From: JAGNLV01 sp964612145
Lineage (GTDB): Bacteria; Zixibacteria; MSB-5A5; GN15; FEB-12
DNA: 64,000 bases
Assembly: GCA_964612145.1 (NCBI GenBank)
Contig: CAZTBP010000015.1
Location: forward strand, 41,877 to 105,876
Direction: 5' to 3'
The notes below the pieces were generated by a model. The model saw nothing but the letters and a program-made list of their open reading frames with translations. It was not told where the DNA came from and did no database searches. A program made the translations under genes and the position numbers. Positions 51,572 to 59,902 of this stretch are shown here, piece by piece. Numbering within the stretch: position 1 is the first letter of the stretch; each line of letters starts with the position of its first letter.

Positions 51572-52591
51572 TCACGCCGCCTGCCTCCCGAAAAACAACC
51601 TCAGCATGTACCACACCAGCCCGAGCGCCAGCACAAAACAAATCAGAAACATCACAAACACCCCCCACTGCGGATTGACCGTCCACGTCGGTGGATCAAA
51701 ATACGCCTCGAGCTGCATCAACCGCACATAGTGCCGAATCGTGACCATCGCCAGCATCGACACAAACAACATCCCGCCGGAAATCCAGAATCTCTTCTTG
51801 AAGAAGAAATGCAGCGCCCCCAGCGAAAGCACAATCGAGGCGGTCAGCCACCAGACAGCCGGGGAGCGCATAAACGCCTTGATAATGTCCAGCATAGACA
51901 GCAAATACACAAAGCCGATAATAATCGCCGCCACCATCCCCCACAGGAAAAACTTTTTCCCCAGCGCCCAGGCCTGTTCATCGTTGCGCCCCAGCAGCCC
52001 GATAAAGAACCCGCCGACCGTAATCGCCCCCAGCAGCATATGCGTCCAGCGCCAGATCCACTGGCCGATATTCGGGTTGAAATGCAGCCCCCCCTGCGAC
52101 TGCGCGTACAACGAGGCATACAGATCCGGCCGCTCCGCTACCGAAAACACATTGCTGTATGTAAACGACACATACAACAGCGCCACCAGCGCCGTACCCA
52201 ACAGCGGCGCCAGCTTCGCAGAACCTTCCTTCTGGAACGATCCCGCATACAACAGGTAATAAGCGATAATCACCGCCAGAACTATCCCCAAAAAGAACCA
52301 TCCGGAGACAATTGCCGATGAATAAATCTGAACCGGGAACACCAGCTGCACAAACAGCAGCGGCGCCACCCCGATAGTCACCGTCGCGGCCATCGCCACC
52401 GGGAACAGTTTCACGAATCTCTGCACCACCGGATGATTCCATTTATCCTGAAGCTTACCGAACAGGAGAATGATCAGCCCGCCCAGCATAAAATTCATCG
52501 CCACAAAATGCAGCGTCAACGTCAGCACATGCAGCACCGTAATCAGCCAGAGCGGAGCCGGCAGAAATTGATAATCGGGAAGGCTATTCAC
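51572..52591 (-). CDS. membrane partner subunit of the bd-like complex (CydB position)
   Basis: A 339-residue integral membrane protein with about nine helices. Its first codons overlap the stop of the CydA-like gene (ATGA), so the two are translationally coupled. Sequence is poorly conserved: an early LHVLTLTLHFVAMNFMLGG helix holds two His, and QWIWRWTHMLLGAITVGGFFIGL carries another His. These are plausible haem ligands or quinone-site residues; the pattern also suggests relationship to the CydA-like first helices rather than classical CydB. No extramembrane domain. Confidence 0.68.
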   Translation of the reverse strand: MNSLPDYQFLPAPLWLITVLHVLTLTLHFVAMNFMLGGLIILLFGKLQDKWNHPVVQRFVKLFPVAMAATVTIGVAPLLFVQLVFPVQIYSSAIVSGWFFLGIVLAVIIAYYLLYAGSFQKEGSAKLAPLLGTALVALLYVSFTYSNVFSVAERPDLYASLYAQSQGGLHFNPNIGQWIWRWTHMLLGAITVGGFFIGLLGRNDEQAWALGKKFFLWGMVAAIIIGFVYLLSMLDIIKAFMRSPAVWWLTASIVLSLGALHFFFKKRFWISGGMLFVSMLAMVTIRHYVRLMQLEAYFDPPTWTVNPQWGVFVMFLICFVLALGLVWYMLRLFFGRQAA

Positions 52592-54099
52592 TGGGCGCCT
52601 CCTTCCTCAAACGTCATCATGTATTGTATCAACGCCTCGCGTTCCTTTTCATCGCCAAGGAAATCCGGCATCTCCACTCCAAGGTCCCCGGCCATATCCA
52701 GGTAATCATGGTAGTCCCCCTCCTCCAGCCCCGCCAGCGACTCCACCTTGTCATTAAACCCGCCGACCTCATGGCACGATCCGCAACGGACATCCCACAC
52801 CTTCTTCCCGAGCTCCACGCCCTCGAGGCCGTAGATCTCGCTGATATGCCGATGATCCGTTTGTTCGCAAATATGCGCCGCCAGCAGGTGCGCCTCTTCT
52901 TCGGTCCCCAGCCACGGCGGCATATTCCCTTTCATCACCCCGATCCCGAGTGTCATCTGCGCGATAAACTCCTGATCCGTACCATCGAATATCGGGGCCA
53001 GCGCGTTGTAACCGCGCATCGTGTGACAGCTCCGACACGCCCGGCGGAACAAATCCGCCCCCTCGTTCTCGGTCCTGATCTTCATGCTCGCCAGCAATCC
53101 ATCGCTGGTGTATATCTCCTGGTGAGCCACCTCCAGCGCATTGCCGTACATGTAACCGTGAATCACCCACGGCTTCCGTACCGACTCCCGGAACCACTCG
53201 TATGACCCGAACCAGGTCAGCCCCAGCGCCAGCACGACAACCCCGATCACCGTATGGTAGGTCCTCGGTATCAACAGCCCGAAAATAATCACGATCGCTC
53301 CCAGCAGCGCCGTCAGCCAGTACATGACGCTTAGCGCCATCGTCGGGATCGCCATCGACTCCTTGGCTGCCAGCATTATCGTGTCCGGAATATCGCCGAG
53401 ATACCACATGAACGACGGCACCACCACCACCAGTCCGATAATCGCCCAGACAGCGTTGTACCGGACCGTCCGCGCCTTAAACGCCGAGGCCTTGTAGGTC
53501 GCGGCCACCATCATCGCGTAAATACCCGCCAACAGGATACAAATACCGGTCCGCAGCACCAGCGAGGACCAGTACGTTGGATTGAAAAACCCGTCCCAGA
53601 AATTCCCGGTCACGATCCACTCACCCGGCGTCAGCATAAACGTGATTATACCATTGATAATGACCAGCGAAATCCACGCCGCGCCGAAATAGATCCAGCC
53701 GATAATCATGTGATTCTTCGCACTCAACCGCTCCCAGCCGTAATAGTACAGCAGCGCGGCCAAAATCTCGATTACAAAGAAACACCACTCCGTCGCCCAA
53801 CCCCACACGAAATTGTGAATCAACACTTCGGTCGCAGCCGGATTGAGCAGCCCGATTATAAACCAGATCCCCACTCCGGTGAGCGCACCAAACACGACCG
53901 TCGTCAACGCAAAAAACTTACTCAACCGCTTGACAAAACCAAGCTGCTCCTCATCGTTGCGCTTACGAGCCGACCGCTCTGCAATGACGAGGTACAGCCC
54001 TCCCCCGATTGCAAAGTGGGATACAAAGACATGGACCACGGCAATTATAGCCATCAGGATTCCGTAGCCGACGCCTACGTCCCAGAATGGATAGTTCAT
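52588..54099 (-). CDS. cytochrome-bd-superfamily CydA-like subunit with two C-terminal c-type haem motifs
   Basis: About 503 residues. The N-terminal two-thirds are CydA-like helices: VVHVFVSHFAIGGGLYL (helix I His ligand position), WGWATEWCFFVIEILAALLYYYGWERLS (Glu-containing helix and GWDR-like motif) and NGIITFMLTPGEW (N.WM..P.G equivalent). The C-terminal third is soluble, with two CxxCH haem c sites (CRSCH about residue 354, CGSCH about 438), distal Met residues, and no fusion to quinol-loop sequence. The design resembles OR-C/OR-N-type members of the bd superfamily. Start ATG 54099 is chosen for GGAGG four bases upstream; ATG 54114 would add five residues. It forms an operon with the 51572 gene. 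Confidence 0.78.
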   Translation of the reverse strand: MNYPFWDVGVGYGILMAIIAVVHVFVSHFAIGGGLYLVIAERSARKRNDEEQLGFVKRLSKFFALTTVVFGALTGVGIWFIIGLLNPAATEVLIHNFVWGWATEWCFFVIEILAALLYYYGWERLSAKNHMIIGWIYFGAAWISLVIINGIITFMLTPGEWIVTGNFWDGFFNPTYWSSLVLRTGICILLAGIYAMMVAATYKASAFKARTVRYNAVWAIIGLVVVVPSFMWYLGDIPDTIMLAAKESMAIPTMALSVMYWLTALLGAIVIIFGLLIPRTYHTVIGVVVLALGLTWFGSYEWFRESVRKPWVIHGYMYGNALEVAHQEIYTSDGLLASMKIRTENEGADLFRRACRSCHTMRGYNALAPIFDGTDQEFIAQMTLGIGVMKGNMPPWLGTEEEAHLLAAHICEQTDHRHISEIYGLEGVELGKKVWDVRCGSCHEVGGFNDKVESLAGLEEGDYHDYLDMAGDLGVEMPDFLGDEKEREALIQYMMTFEEGGAQ

Positions 54100-54217
54100 A
54101 AGACCTCCAGACACATGTCAATCATTTACCGCATGAGTGCAGCAGCCAGACTGACCGATCAAGTTTATTCGTGAAAAAAGTAACAAGCGAGACCGAAAAG
54201 GTCAAGATTATTTTGAA

Positions 54218-54652
54218 TTACGTATCCGACGATTTCCGCTTCGAATAATACAGCACACCCTCCCCGTACACATAATCCTCAGCCGCAAAAAGCTCAATCG
54301 ACGGCTCGTTCCAGTCCTCGATCAGCGCCGCTATTATCTCCGCCCCCTGCCCCTCCAAAAACTCCTCACACGCCCGGACAATCCTCCCCCCCAGACCCTG
54401 ACGGCGATAATCCGGATGTACCGCCACCCGGTTGATCCATCCCTTGCGCCCGTCATATGTCGCCAGCCCGACCGCAACCAGCCGCTCCCCCTCAAAAATC
54501 CCCAAAAATCCGGTGTCTGCCCGCTGCATCTCCACCGCAATCCTCTCCCTCGTATCGCGGCCAAACGGACGGTAACTTAGCCCGGCGTCGCCCCACAGAT
54601 CGATTAAACTCTCATAGTCCTCTATTGTTAACCGGCGAACCTCCGACGGCAT
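54218..54652 (-). CDS. GNAT-family N-acetyltransferase
   Basis: A 144-residue GNAT domain. ATG 54652 is set by AGGAG seven bases upstream. Acetyl-CoA binding motif A is clear: INRVAVHPDYRRQGLGGRIV (V.P..RG.G.G pattern), and the C-terminal strand LFAAEDYVYGEGVLYYSK follows. The acceptor is unknown. It follows the TPR lipoprotein gene on the same strand. Confidence 0.87.
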   Translation of the reverse strand: MPSEVRRLTIEDYESLIDLWGDAGLSYRPFGRDTRERIAVEMQRADTGFLGIFEGERLVAVGLATYDGRKGWINRVAVHPDYRRQGLGGRIVRACEEFLEGQGAEIIAALIEDWNEPSIELFAAEDYVYGEGVLYYSKRKSSDT

Positions 54653-54727
54653 ACGCACTCCTGACCCGGTTAGTCGATTTTGATTCAGTCTGAATGGAGA
54701 ATACGCCGTCCGACAGGCATCGGACAA

Positions 54728-55249
54728 CTATTTTTGCGAAGGCGATTCGGCCCGACCCAGACGAGCCATCGCCGCTTCCGCTTCAGCAAAACCCGGATAG
54801 AGCTTCAACGCCATGCGGTAATGCTGCTCCGCCCGACCCAACTGCCGCTGATACTCAAAATTCTCCGCCAGCGCGAAATAAATCCGGCTGCGCACTCGTT
54901 CCCCCGACGGCGCCAGATTGAGCGCCTCCCGCAGAAACGCATTGGCCACCTGGTATTCCCCCACCTCGCTTTTTACCAGACCCAGAAAATAGTACGGCTG
55001 CCAATCATCCGGATCAATCGCGGTCGCCTCCCGGAAAGCATCCACCGCCGCATCAAAATCCCCCTGCCGGAATAACATCAGCCCGTCCTGAATCTGGTGC
55101 TCCAACTCTTCGTCGATCTCCGGCTGCGCCGTCGCGGCAGCCTCCGATTCAACCAGATCAGCCTTCACCACCGTCATTTCACTCGAACAACCGGTGACAA
55201 AAAACATCAGGCGAAAAGCTGCGTATACACAAATTAGGGCGTGCTTCAT
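54728..55249 (-). CDS. TPR-repeat lipoprotein
   Basis: A 173-residue envelope protein. ATG 55249 is chosen for AGAGGA about ten bases upstream and because it opens a signal peptide with lipobox FVTGC (Cys about 19). Residues about 45-165 contain three tetratricopeptide repeats (GLMLFRQGDFDAAVDAFREA, YYFLGLVKSEVGEYQVANAF, FALAENFEYQRQLGRAEQHY). Likely a protein-binding scaffold in the envelope; partner unknown. The GNAT gene follows 75 bases later. Confidence 0.84.
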   Translation of the reverse strand: MKHALICVYAAFRLMFFVTGCSSEMTVVKADLVESEAAATAQPEIDEELEHQIQDGLMLFRQGDFDAAVDAFREATAIDPDDWQPYYFLGLVKSEVGEYQVANAFLREALNLAPSGERVRSRIYFALAENFEYQRQLGRAEQHYRMALKLYPGFAEAEAAMARLGRAESPSQK

Positions 55250-55323
55250 CTTGGTTTTTCCTCTGCCATTGTCCCGGATATCGGCGGCAGGGATCACCAA
55301 AGCCACTGGAATGTGAAAAACCA

Positions 55324-55353
55324 TTGAATATTTCGCCTGATTGTCAATATTAT
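55324..55353 (+). promoter_or_regulatory. promoter of the TM2 protein gene
   Basis: TTGAAT (55324-55329), 18-base spacer, TATTAT (55348-55353), about 40 bases before ATG 55394. Confidence 0.42.
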
Positions 55354-55393
55354 GTACAGGCAGGACTTTTGACGTGTGCAGAAAAGGAGCAAC

Positions 55394-55681
55394 ATGAACC
55401 AGTCGCAATATCAACCACCGGTCTTCTACAAAAACCCCGGCCTCGCTGCCGTGCTCTCATTCTTCTTCATGGGACTGGGACAAATCTACAACGGAGAAAT
55501 AGCCAAAGGCATCTTCTTCATCGTGGTCTACGCCATCTCCTGGGCCCTCATGTTTATCATCATCGGCTTCATCACTACTCCCCTGCTGTTTATCTACGGT
55601 ATGTACGACGCCTACAAATCAGCCGAGAAAATTAACCGCGATATCGCCATGCGTCAGGGCGGGGGCCCCGGCGTCAACTGA
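55394..55681 (+). CDS. TM2-domain-like small membrane protein
   Basis: A 95-residue protein with two transmembrane helices. ATG 55394 follows AAAAGGAG at six bases; a start six codons earlier is unsupported. KNPGLAAVLSFFFMGLGQIYNG followed by a second helix (written with a break at IAKGIFFIVVYAIS) matches the TM2 pattern: short helix, G..Q.YNG turn, second helix. Such proteins are often found with prokaryotic signalling or envelope genes, with no defined activity. A DUF5683-like relation is possible. Confidence 0.75.
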   Translation: MNQSQYQPPVFYKNPGLAAVLSFFFMGLGQIYNGEIAKGIFFIVVYAISWALMFIIIGFITTPLLFIYGMYDAYKSAEKINRDIAMRQGGGPGVN

Positions 55682-55721
55682 CACTTCAGGCACAGGCTGT
55701 ACCAGGCTTAAAAAGCGTCGA

Positions 55722-55749
55722 GATCGATCCGCCCACCGCCGGATCGATC
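55722..55749. other. 10-bp inverted repeat between the TM2 gene and coaX
   Basis: GATCGATCCG / CGGATCGATC with an 8-base loop, 41 bases after the TM2 stop. No T-run follows, so it is either a factor-assisted terminator, an mRNA-end hairpin, or an operator just upstream of the coaX promoter. Confidence 0.45.
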
Positions 55750-55761
55750 ACGTTCCAGCCG

Positions 55762-55790
55762 TTGCCTTCCAGACCAAACCCCCGTATATT
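55762..55790 (+). promoter_or_regulatory. coaX promoter, leaderless
   Basis: TTGCCT (55762-55767), 17-base spacer, TATATT (55785-55790), then six bases to ATG 55797. Predicted +1 coincides with the start codon. No Shine-Dalgarno. Confidence 0.65.
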
Positions 55791-55796
55791 CCCGTC

Positions 55797-56561
55797 ATGC
55801 TCCTGGCTATCGACATCGGCAATACCAACGTCGTCTACGGCGTCTTCCAAAACAAAAAACTCCGGGCCGATTTCCGTATCGCCACCCCGGCGCGAATCAC
55901 CCCCGATGAGGCCGGCCTGTCGGTGACCCACTTCCTCATGCGCAACAACATCGACACCAACGCCATCGACAAAGTCGTCACCGCCTCGGTCGTCCCGCAA
56001 CTTAGCCCGGTTTTCGATGCCACCGTCCGCAAATATCTCGGCCATGAACCGATCTCCGTTTCCTACCGCCTCGATCTCCCGGTGACCATCGATATCGACT
56101 CCCCCGATCAGGTCGGCGCCGACCGCATTGCCAACGCCGTCGCTGGCTTTGTCCACTACGGCGGCCCGATCATCATCGTCGATTTCGGCACCGCCACCAC
56201 CTTTGATATCGTCAACGAGAACGGCGCCTACATCGGCGGCGTCATCATCCCCGGCCCGGAAACCTCCCTGGCCGAACTGGCCCGCAAAGCCGCCCGGCTT
56301 TTTGAGATCCGAATCGAAAAGCCCGACACCGTCGTCGGCAAATCAACCGCCGGCGCCCTGAAATCAGGCGCCTTCTACGGCCTGATCGGACAAATTGACT
56401 ACATCGTGGATAAAATCATAGAAGAAACAGCCTTCACCGGCTGCAAAGTCATCGCGACCGGCGGCCTTGCCTACGGCATCGAAAAACACAGCCGCTGCAT
56501 CACCGAGGTCGCCCCGACCCTCACCCTCGAGGGCCTCCGCATCATCGGTGAAAGAAACTAA
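55797..56561 (+). CDS. coaX: type III pantothenate kinase
   Basis: First step of coenzyme A synthesis, phosphorylating pantothenate; cytoplasmic. The 254-residue ASKHA-fold protein shows DIGNTNVVYGVF (P-loop-like phosphate 1 motif), DQVGADRIANAVA, IIVDFGTATTFDIVN (phosphate 2) and ATGGLAYGIEKHS (adenosine motif). Length is normal for CoaX, which is insensitive to CoA feedback. A promoter abuts the start codon. The usual birA neighbour is absent. The stop is four bases from that of the convergent zinc-ribbon gene. Confidence 0.95.
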   Translation: MLLAIDIGNTNVVYGVFQNKKLRADFRIATPARITPDEAGLSVTHFLMRNNIDTNAIDKVVTASVVPQLSPVFDATVRKYLGHEPISVSYRLDLPVTIDIDSPDQVGADRIANAVAGFVHYGGPIIIVDFGTATTFDIVNENGAYIGGVIIPGPETSLAELARKAARLFEIRIEKPDTVVGKSTAGALKSGAFYGLIGQIDYIVDKIIEETAFTGCKVIATGGLAYGIEKHSRCITEVAPTLTLEGLRIIGERN

Positions 56562-56565
56562 CCCC

Positions 56566-57687
56566 TCACAAACTGCTTTCGTGCAAACCCGGCGAACGGG
56601 TCTTCTCATCCCACAGCATCAGCATCTTGTGAAAAAACACGCTGTCACGCCCCATTTCCGGCGACACCCACAAATAGAAATAGTCACGATCAACCAGCCC
56701 CACCTCTATGAGTGTGTTATCAAGGCCCTCCCCCTTCTGTACCACGTCGATATACCTCACGTCCTCCCAGGCCGCCGAGGTTACCATAATGCCGCTGTCG
56801 TCTCTGACATACGACACCACCCGTTTCGGTGTGAAAAAATTGCCGTCATCAAGAACCGACAAAAGCCCATCCGAATAGAAGTATACTATCGAATCATCAT
56901 CGTCAACAATCTCGTAGTCCACGAGCTGATTGAACATAAACGAACTGAGTTCGTCACCCGTCACGGCCTTGGTGTCCGGAACCATGCCTATCACCACCAG
57001 CACATCAACCAGCAAAACAGCCATCACCCCCACCGAAATAAACGTCGCCGGTACGAAAATCCACTGCGACGTCTTGGCCGGAGTCACACCCGTCTTCGTC
57101 TCCAGTTTCCTGATCCGAAACGCCCCGATCACCCCCCGTACAAAAAAGAACATCAGCACCGACGCGATTACCACGCCGCTGCCGCCGAACTCCGATATCA
57201 TAATCAGCCGTTCGAAAAAATAGAACACCACCAGCATAACAGCCCCGAACCTGCTTTTCTTCCGAAGCAGGTAAACGAGCATCAGAATGAACACCACATC
57301 GATCACCGTGAGAAAGCCGTGGCCGCTCGCAAGCGGCACGTACACACCGATTATCGATAAAAGTAACGCGTGGATCCCCAGGGCCAGACCGGCCCACCAC
57401 GCCTGCTTAACCCACTTCTCCGACTTCTCCAGCGTCTCGTTTTCCGCCTCGGTCAACTCCACAGCCGGCGGCGGGGAAGTCGACACCGACGGCGACACGA
57501 ACTGATCCGTAAAAGACTCTGCCGTCCCGCTGTACAACCCGACAACATCAGCATCTTCCACCAATACCGCGTTCTCCGGAACCCGCACCAAAACCCCGCA
57601 AGAACGACACTTCGCCATGTCGCCGACATTCAGATGCCGAACATAAACGTCATGCCCGCAGGCGCTGCATTGAAATTTTCGTGCCAT
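56566..57687 (-). CDS. zinc-ribbon membrane protein of unknown function
   Basis: A 373-residue protein. ATG 57687 starts directly at the zinc ribbon FQCSACGHDVYVRHLNVGDMAKCRSCG (given here as two CxxC knuckles, about residues 6-9 and 27-30). An acidic linker, a basic-amphipathic stretch and then five or six transmembrane helices (about residues 85-245) follow. The last 130 residues are soluble and acidic (VTGDELSSFMFNQLVD, DDDDSIVYFYSDGLL). The ribbon plus multi-helix layout is common in uncharacterised FCB and Planctomycete proteins. A TTG six codons upstream is a possible start. Function unknown; convergent with coaX. Confidence 0.72.
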   Translation of the reverse strand: MARKFQCSACGHDVYVRHLNVGDMAKCRSCGVLVRVPENAVLVEDADVVGLYSGTAESFTDQFVSPSVSTSPPPAVELTEAENETLEKSEKWVKQAWWAGLALGIHALLLSIIGVYVPLASGHGFLTVIDVVFILMLVYLLRKKSRFGAVMLVVFYFFERLIMISEFGGSGVVIASVLMFFFVRGVIGAFRIRKLETKTGVTPAKTSQWIFVPATFISVGVMAVLLVDVLVVIGMVPDTKAVTGDELSSFMFNQLVDYEIVDDDDSIVYFYSDGLLSVLDDGNFFTPKRVVSYVRDDSGIMVTSAAWEDVRYIDVVQKGEGLDNTLIEVGLVDRDYFYLWVSPEMGRDSVFFHKMLMLWDEKTRSPGLHESSL

Positions 57688-57820
57688 TGAACCCGCCTGT
57701 ACCAAATCTACGCTACGTGCACAAATCCCTGCTGCGCCTTCAGTATAACACCCGGCGGGAAAAAAGACAACGACGCATCAACCCCTGTTGTCCTTTACAA
57801 AATCCCCCCGGCAAAAAAAA

Positions 57821-57840
57821 CAGGAGCCAATCGGCTCCTG
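57821..57840 (-). terminator. intrinsic terminator of the sigma/anti-sigma operon
   Basis: CAGGAGCC / GGCTCCTG stem with a 4-base loop, followed on the minus strand by eight T; 33 bases after the stop at 57874. Confidence 0.88.
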
Positions 57841-57873
57841 CCTCTCTCAGAAATATCGTGTATTCCGACTATC

Positions 57874-59160
57874 CTACTTCACCAGCGACATCTTCTTCGT
57901 CGAGGTCAACTCTCCCGCCGTCAACCGATAAAAATATATCCCCGACGCCACCGTCGCACCGCCGTCATCAGTCGAATTCCACTCCACCGAATGACTCCCG
58001 GCACTCAGATAATCATTTATCAGCGTAGCCACCAACTGCCCCTGCACGTTGTACACCTCCAGCGTCACCTCCTGCGCCTCGGGAAGACTGAAACTGATCG
58101 TCGTGCTGGGGTTGAATGGATTCGGATAGTTCTGATGTAACTCGAACCCCTCCGGAAGCGAACTGTTCTTCGCCGCCGAATCCTCCGCATGTTCTTCACC
58201 GGTGACCGACTTCGACCCGTCATTGAGCTTCATGAACAGCATCTTGCGTCCGCCGTCTTCGGTCTCGAACTCCTTCACATCAAACCCGGCATCGAGCAGA
58301 TCCTGGATATCCTGCTCGGTCAGCTCAAACGGTTCCTCACCATATAACTGGAAATTCCGCGCCTCGATATCCAGCGTGACATTTTCATCCGAGGTATCAA
58401 GATGAACCCAGATCATCTCGTTACCGTCAAAATTACCACCGGTCCGCTCAATTACTATCCGATGAACATCTTCCTCGTTGAGGCTGGTCTGACTGGCCAG
58501 ATCACTGAACTCCAGCTCGACAAGCATGACCTCACCGTTACCATCTCGATGCAACTCTATTACATCACCCTTCAGCTCAACATTGACGAAGTCATTAAAT
58601 GCCTGGTACACCAAGTACGCGTCATCGGCCGACTTCAACTCTCTGATCTTGAGTTTACAGGTTTGCTCGCAATCACCGACATCAACCTGCGCATCTTCCA
58701 TCCCGAGCTGGGCAAGGAACTGATCAATTCTCTCGGTATCCATAGCAATCGCCCGGTCCACCCCGGCGAACGCCACCTCGTAGCCAAGACTATTGTCCTG
58801 AATCTTGAACGGGATCAAAAGCGCCAGCAGCAGCACTGCCGCGATCGCCGCTACGCCTAAACCAAACCGACGCGAGTTGTTTCTAATATAGGCAGCCATG
58901 GGAAATCTCTCCTGTGATTGATTGGACCCATGCGTCACCAGTGTTTCCACCGCAACCCGAATTTCCTCCAGCGATTTCCCGCCGCCAATGTCATCGACAG
59001 CCGCCGCAGAAAGGTCATCGGAAAACGCCAGGAGCGGTTCGGCCGCCGCGGCACAACTCTCACACTGCCGAACGTGCGCCATCAGCGGCACATCGTCGGT
59101 GATCGGCCGACCGTGGTCGAACGCCACGTTTAATTTTCGCCTGGCTTGTTTGCAACGCAT
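57874..59160 (-). CDS. membrane anti-sigma-like protein ending in a secretion sorting domain
   Basis: 428 residues in four parts. An N-terminal zinc anti-sigma motif (HVRQCESC, H29-x3-C33-x2-C36) comes first, then one transmembrane helix (about residues 99-118, GLGVAAIAAVLLLALLIPF). A periplasmic region (about 120-330) is acidic with a DCEQTCK Cys pair. The FlgD-like C-terminal sorting domain (LHQNYPNPFNPSTTISFSLP to GIYFYRLTAGE and a basic end, about 335-428) closes it. It overlaps its sigma factor gene by 31 bases, so the two are a cognate pair. Anti-sigma plus sorting domain in one chain is unusual. ATG 58899 (residue 88, just before the helix) has an AGGAG ten bases upstream, so a shorter product without the zinc motif could also be made. 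Confidence 0.85.
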   Translation of the reverse strand: MRCKQARRKLNVAFDHGRPITDDVPLMAHVRQCESCAAAAEPLLAFSDDLSAAAVDDIGGGKSLEEIRVAVETLVTHGSNQSQERFPMAAYIRNNSRRFGLGVAAIAAVLLLALLIPFKIQDNSLGYEVAFAGVDRAIAMDTERIDQFLAQLGMEDAQVDVGDCEQTCKLKIRELKSADDAYLVYQAFNDFVNVELKGDVIELHRDGNGEVMLVELEFSDLASQTSLNEEDVHRIVIERTGGNFDGNEMIWVHLDTSDENVTLDIEARNFQLYGEEPFELTEQDIQDLLDAGFDVKEFETEDGGRKMLFMKLNDGSKSVTGEEHAEDSAAKNSSLPEGFELHQNYPNPFNPSTTISFSLPEAQEVTLEVYNVQGQLVATLINDYLSAGSHSVEWNSTDDGGATVASGIYFYRLTAGELTSTKKMSLVK

Positions 59161-59705
59161 ATGTCACCTTCCGTTTTTCGGCGAGCTGCGCGAGCCGGGA
59201 CGCCATCGTTCGCCGCCCGCTCCAAAGTACGCCGCATCTTCTTTCGTATCCGGTGCAGCCGGACCTTAATCGCGCTGGTCGAAAGGTCGAACAACCCGGC
59301 CAGTTCCTCGATCCGCCACCCCTGCAACTCGAACAACGTGATCAGTACCCGCTCCGATGGAGCAAGAACCGATAGCGCCGTCTCAAGCCGTCGCCGCGCG
59401 GCATACATCGGGGACGGATCTTTGCCGGAAGCCATCTCGGCCATTTCGTCGGTCAGGCCGGTCTCGTACTTGTACCGTCCCTGCCGAACGCGATTCCTGA
59501 ATGTGTTGACCATGATTCGGTAAAGCCACGGCCGGAACGCCTCGACTTCTCGTAAGTCCGCAAATCTCGCATAAGCCGTCACCAGCGCATCCTGATACAG
59601 GTCGTCACCATCTTCGCGACTACCCGTCAGCTTGCGACAAAATGCGCGGGCCTTCAGATGTTCCGGTTTCAGGAGGCTCCAGAATCGGTCTTGCTTCTGT
59701 TCCAT
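59130..59705 (-). CDS. ECF-type RNA polymerase sigma factor
   Basis: A 191-residue extracytoplasmic-function sigma factor. Sigma2 is seen in KARAFCRKLTGSREDGDDLYQDALVTA (shown as a continuous region about residues 18-45) and FRPWLYRIMVNTFRNR; sigma4 in LAPSERVLITLFELQGWRIEELAGLF followed by a recognition helix (STSAIKVRLHRIRKKM). The basic C-terminal tail of about 30 residues is longer than usual and is encoded where the anti-sigma gene begins. The adjacent gene is predicted to hold it at the membrane. No ribosome site is clear before ATG 59705. Confidence 0.9.
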   Translation of the reverse strand: MEQKQDRFWSLLKPEHLKARAFCRKLTGSREDGDDLYQDALVTAYARFADLREVEAFRPWLYRIMVNTFRNRVRQGRYKYETGLTDEMAEMASGKDPSPMYAARRRLETALSVLAPSERVLITLFELQGWRIEELAGLFDLSTSAIKVRLHRIRKKMRRTLERAANDGVPARAARRKTEGDICVANKPGEN

Positions 59706-59836
59706 TCGCTGCTAAGACACAAAAGGGCTGCTTGAGGTTACACTATTTCCGGTAACGTTTTAATATACGCCGATTTAACCCGAGAAGATGCGAATCCTGC
59801 GCCACCCCCACCAGACCCGCCGCCCCTCAAATCCCC

Positions 59837-59864
59837 TTGTCAGACTGCCGATAACTTGTATATT
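59837..59864 (+). promoter_or_regulatory. promoter of the dockerin protein gene
   Basis: TTGTCA (59837-59842), 16-base spacer, TATATT (59859-59864), giving a leader of about 32 bases before ATG 59903. Confidence 0.55.
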
Positions 59865-59902
59865 GAAGTGTCCTGCCGGATTTACTTCGACTGAGTTATT
59901 TT

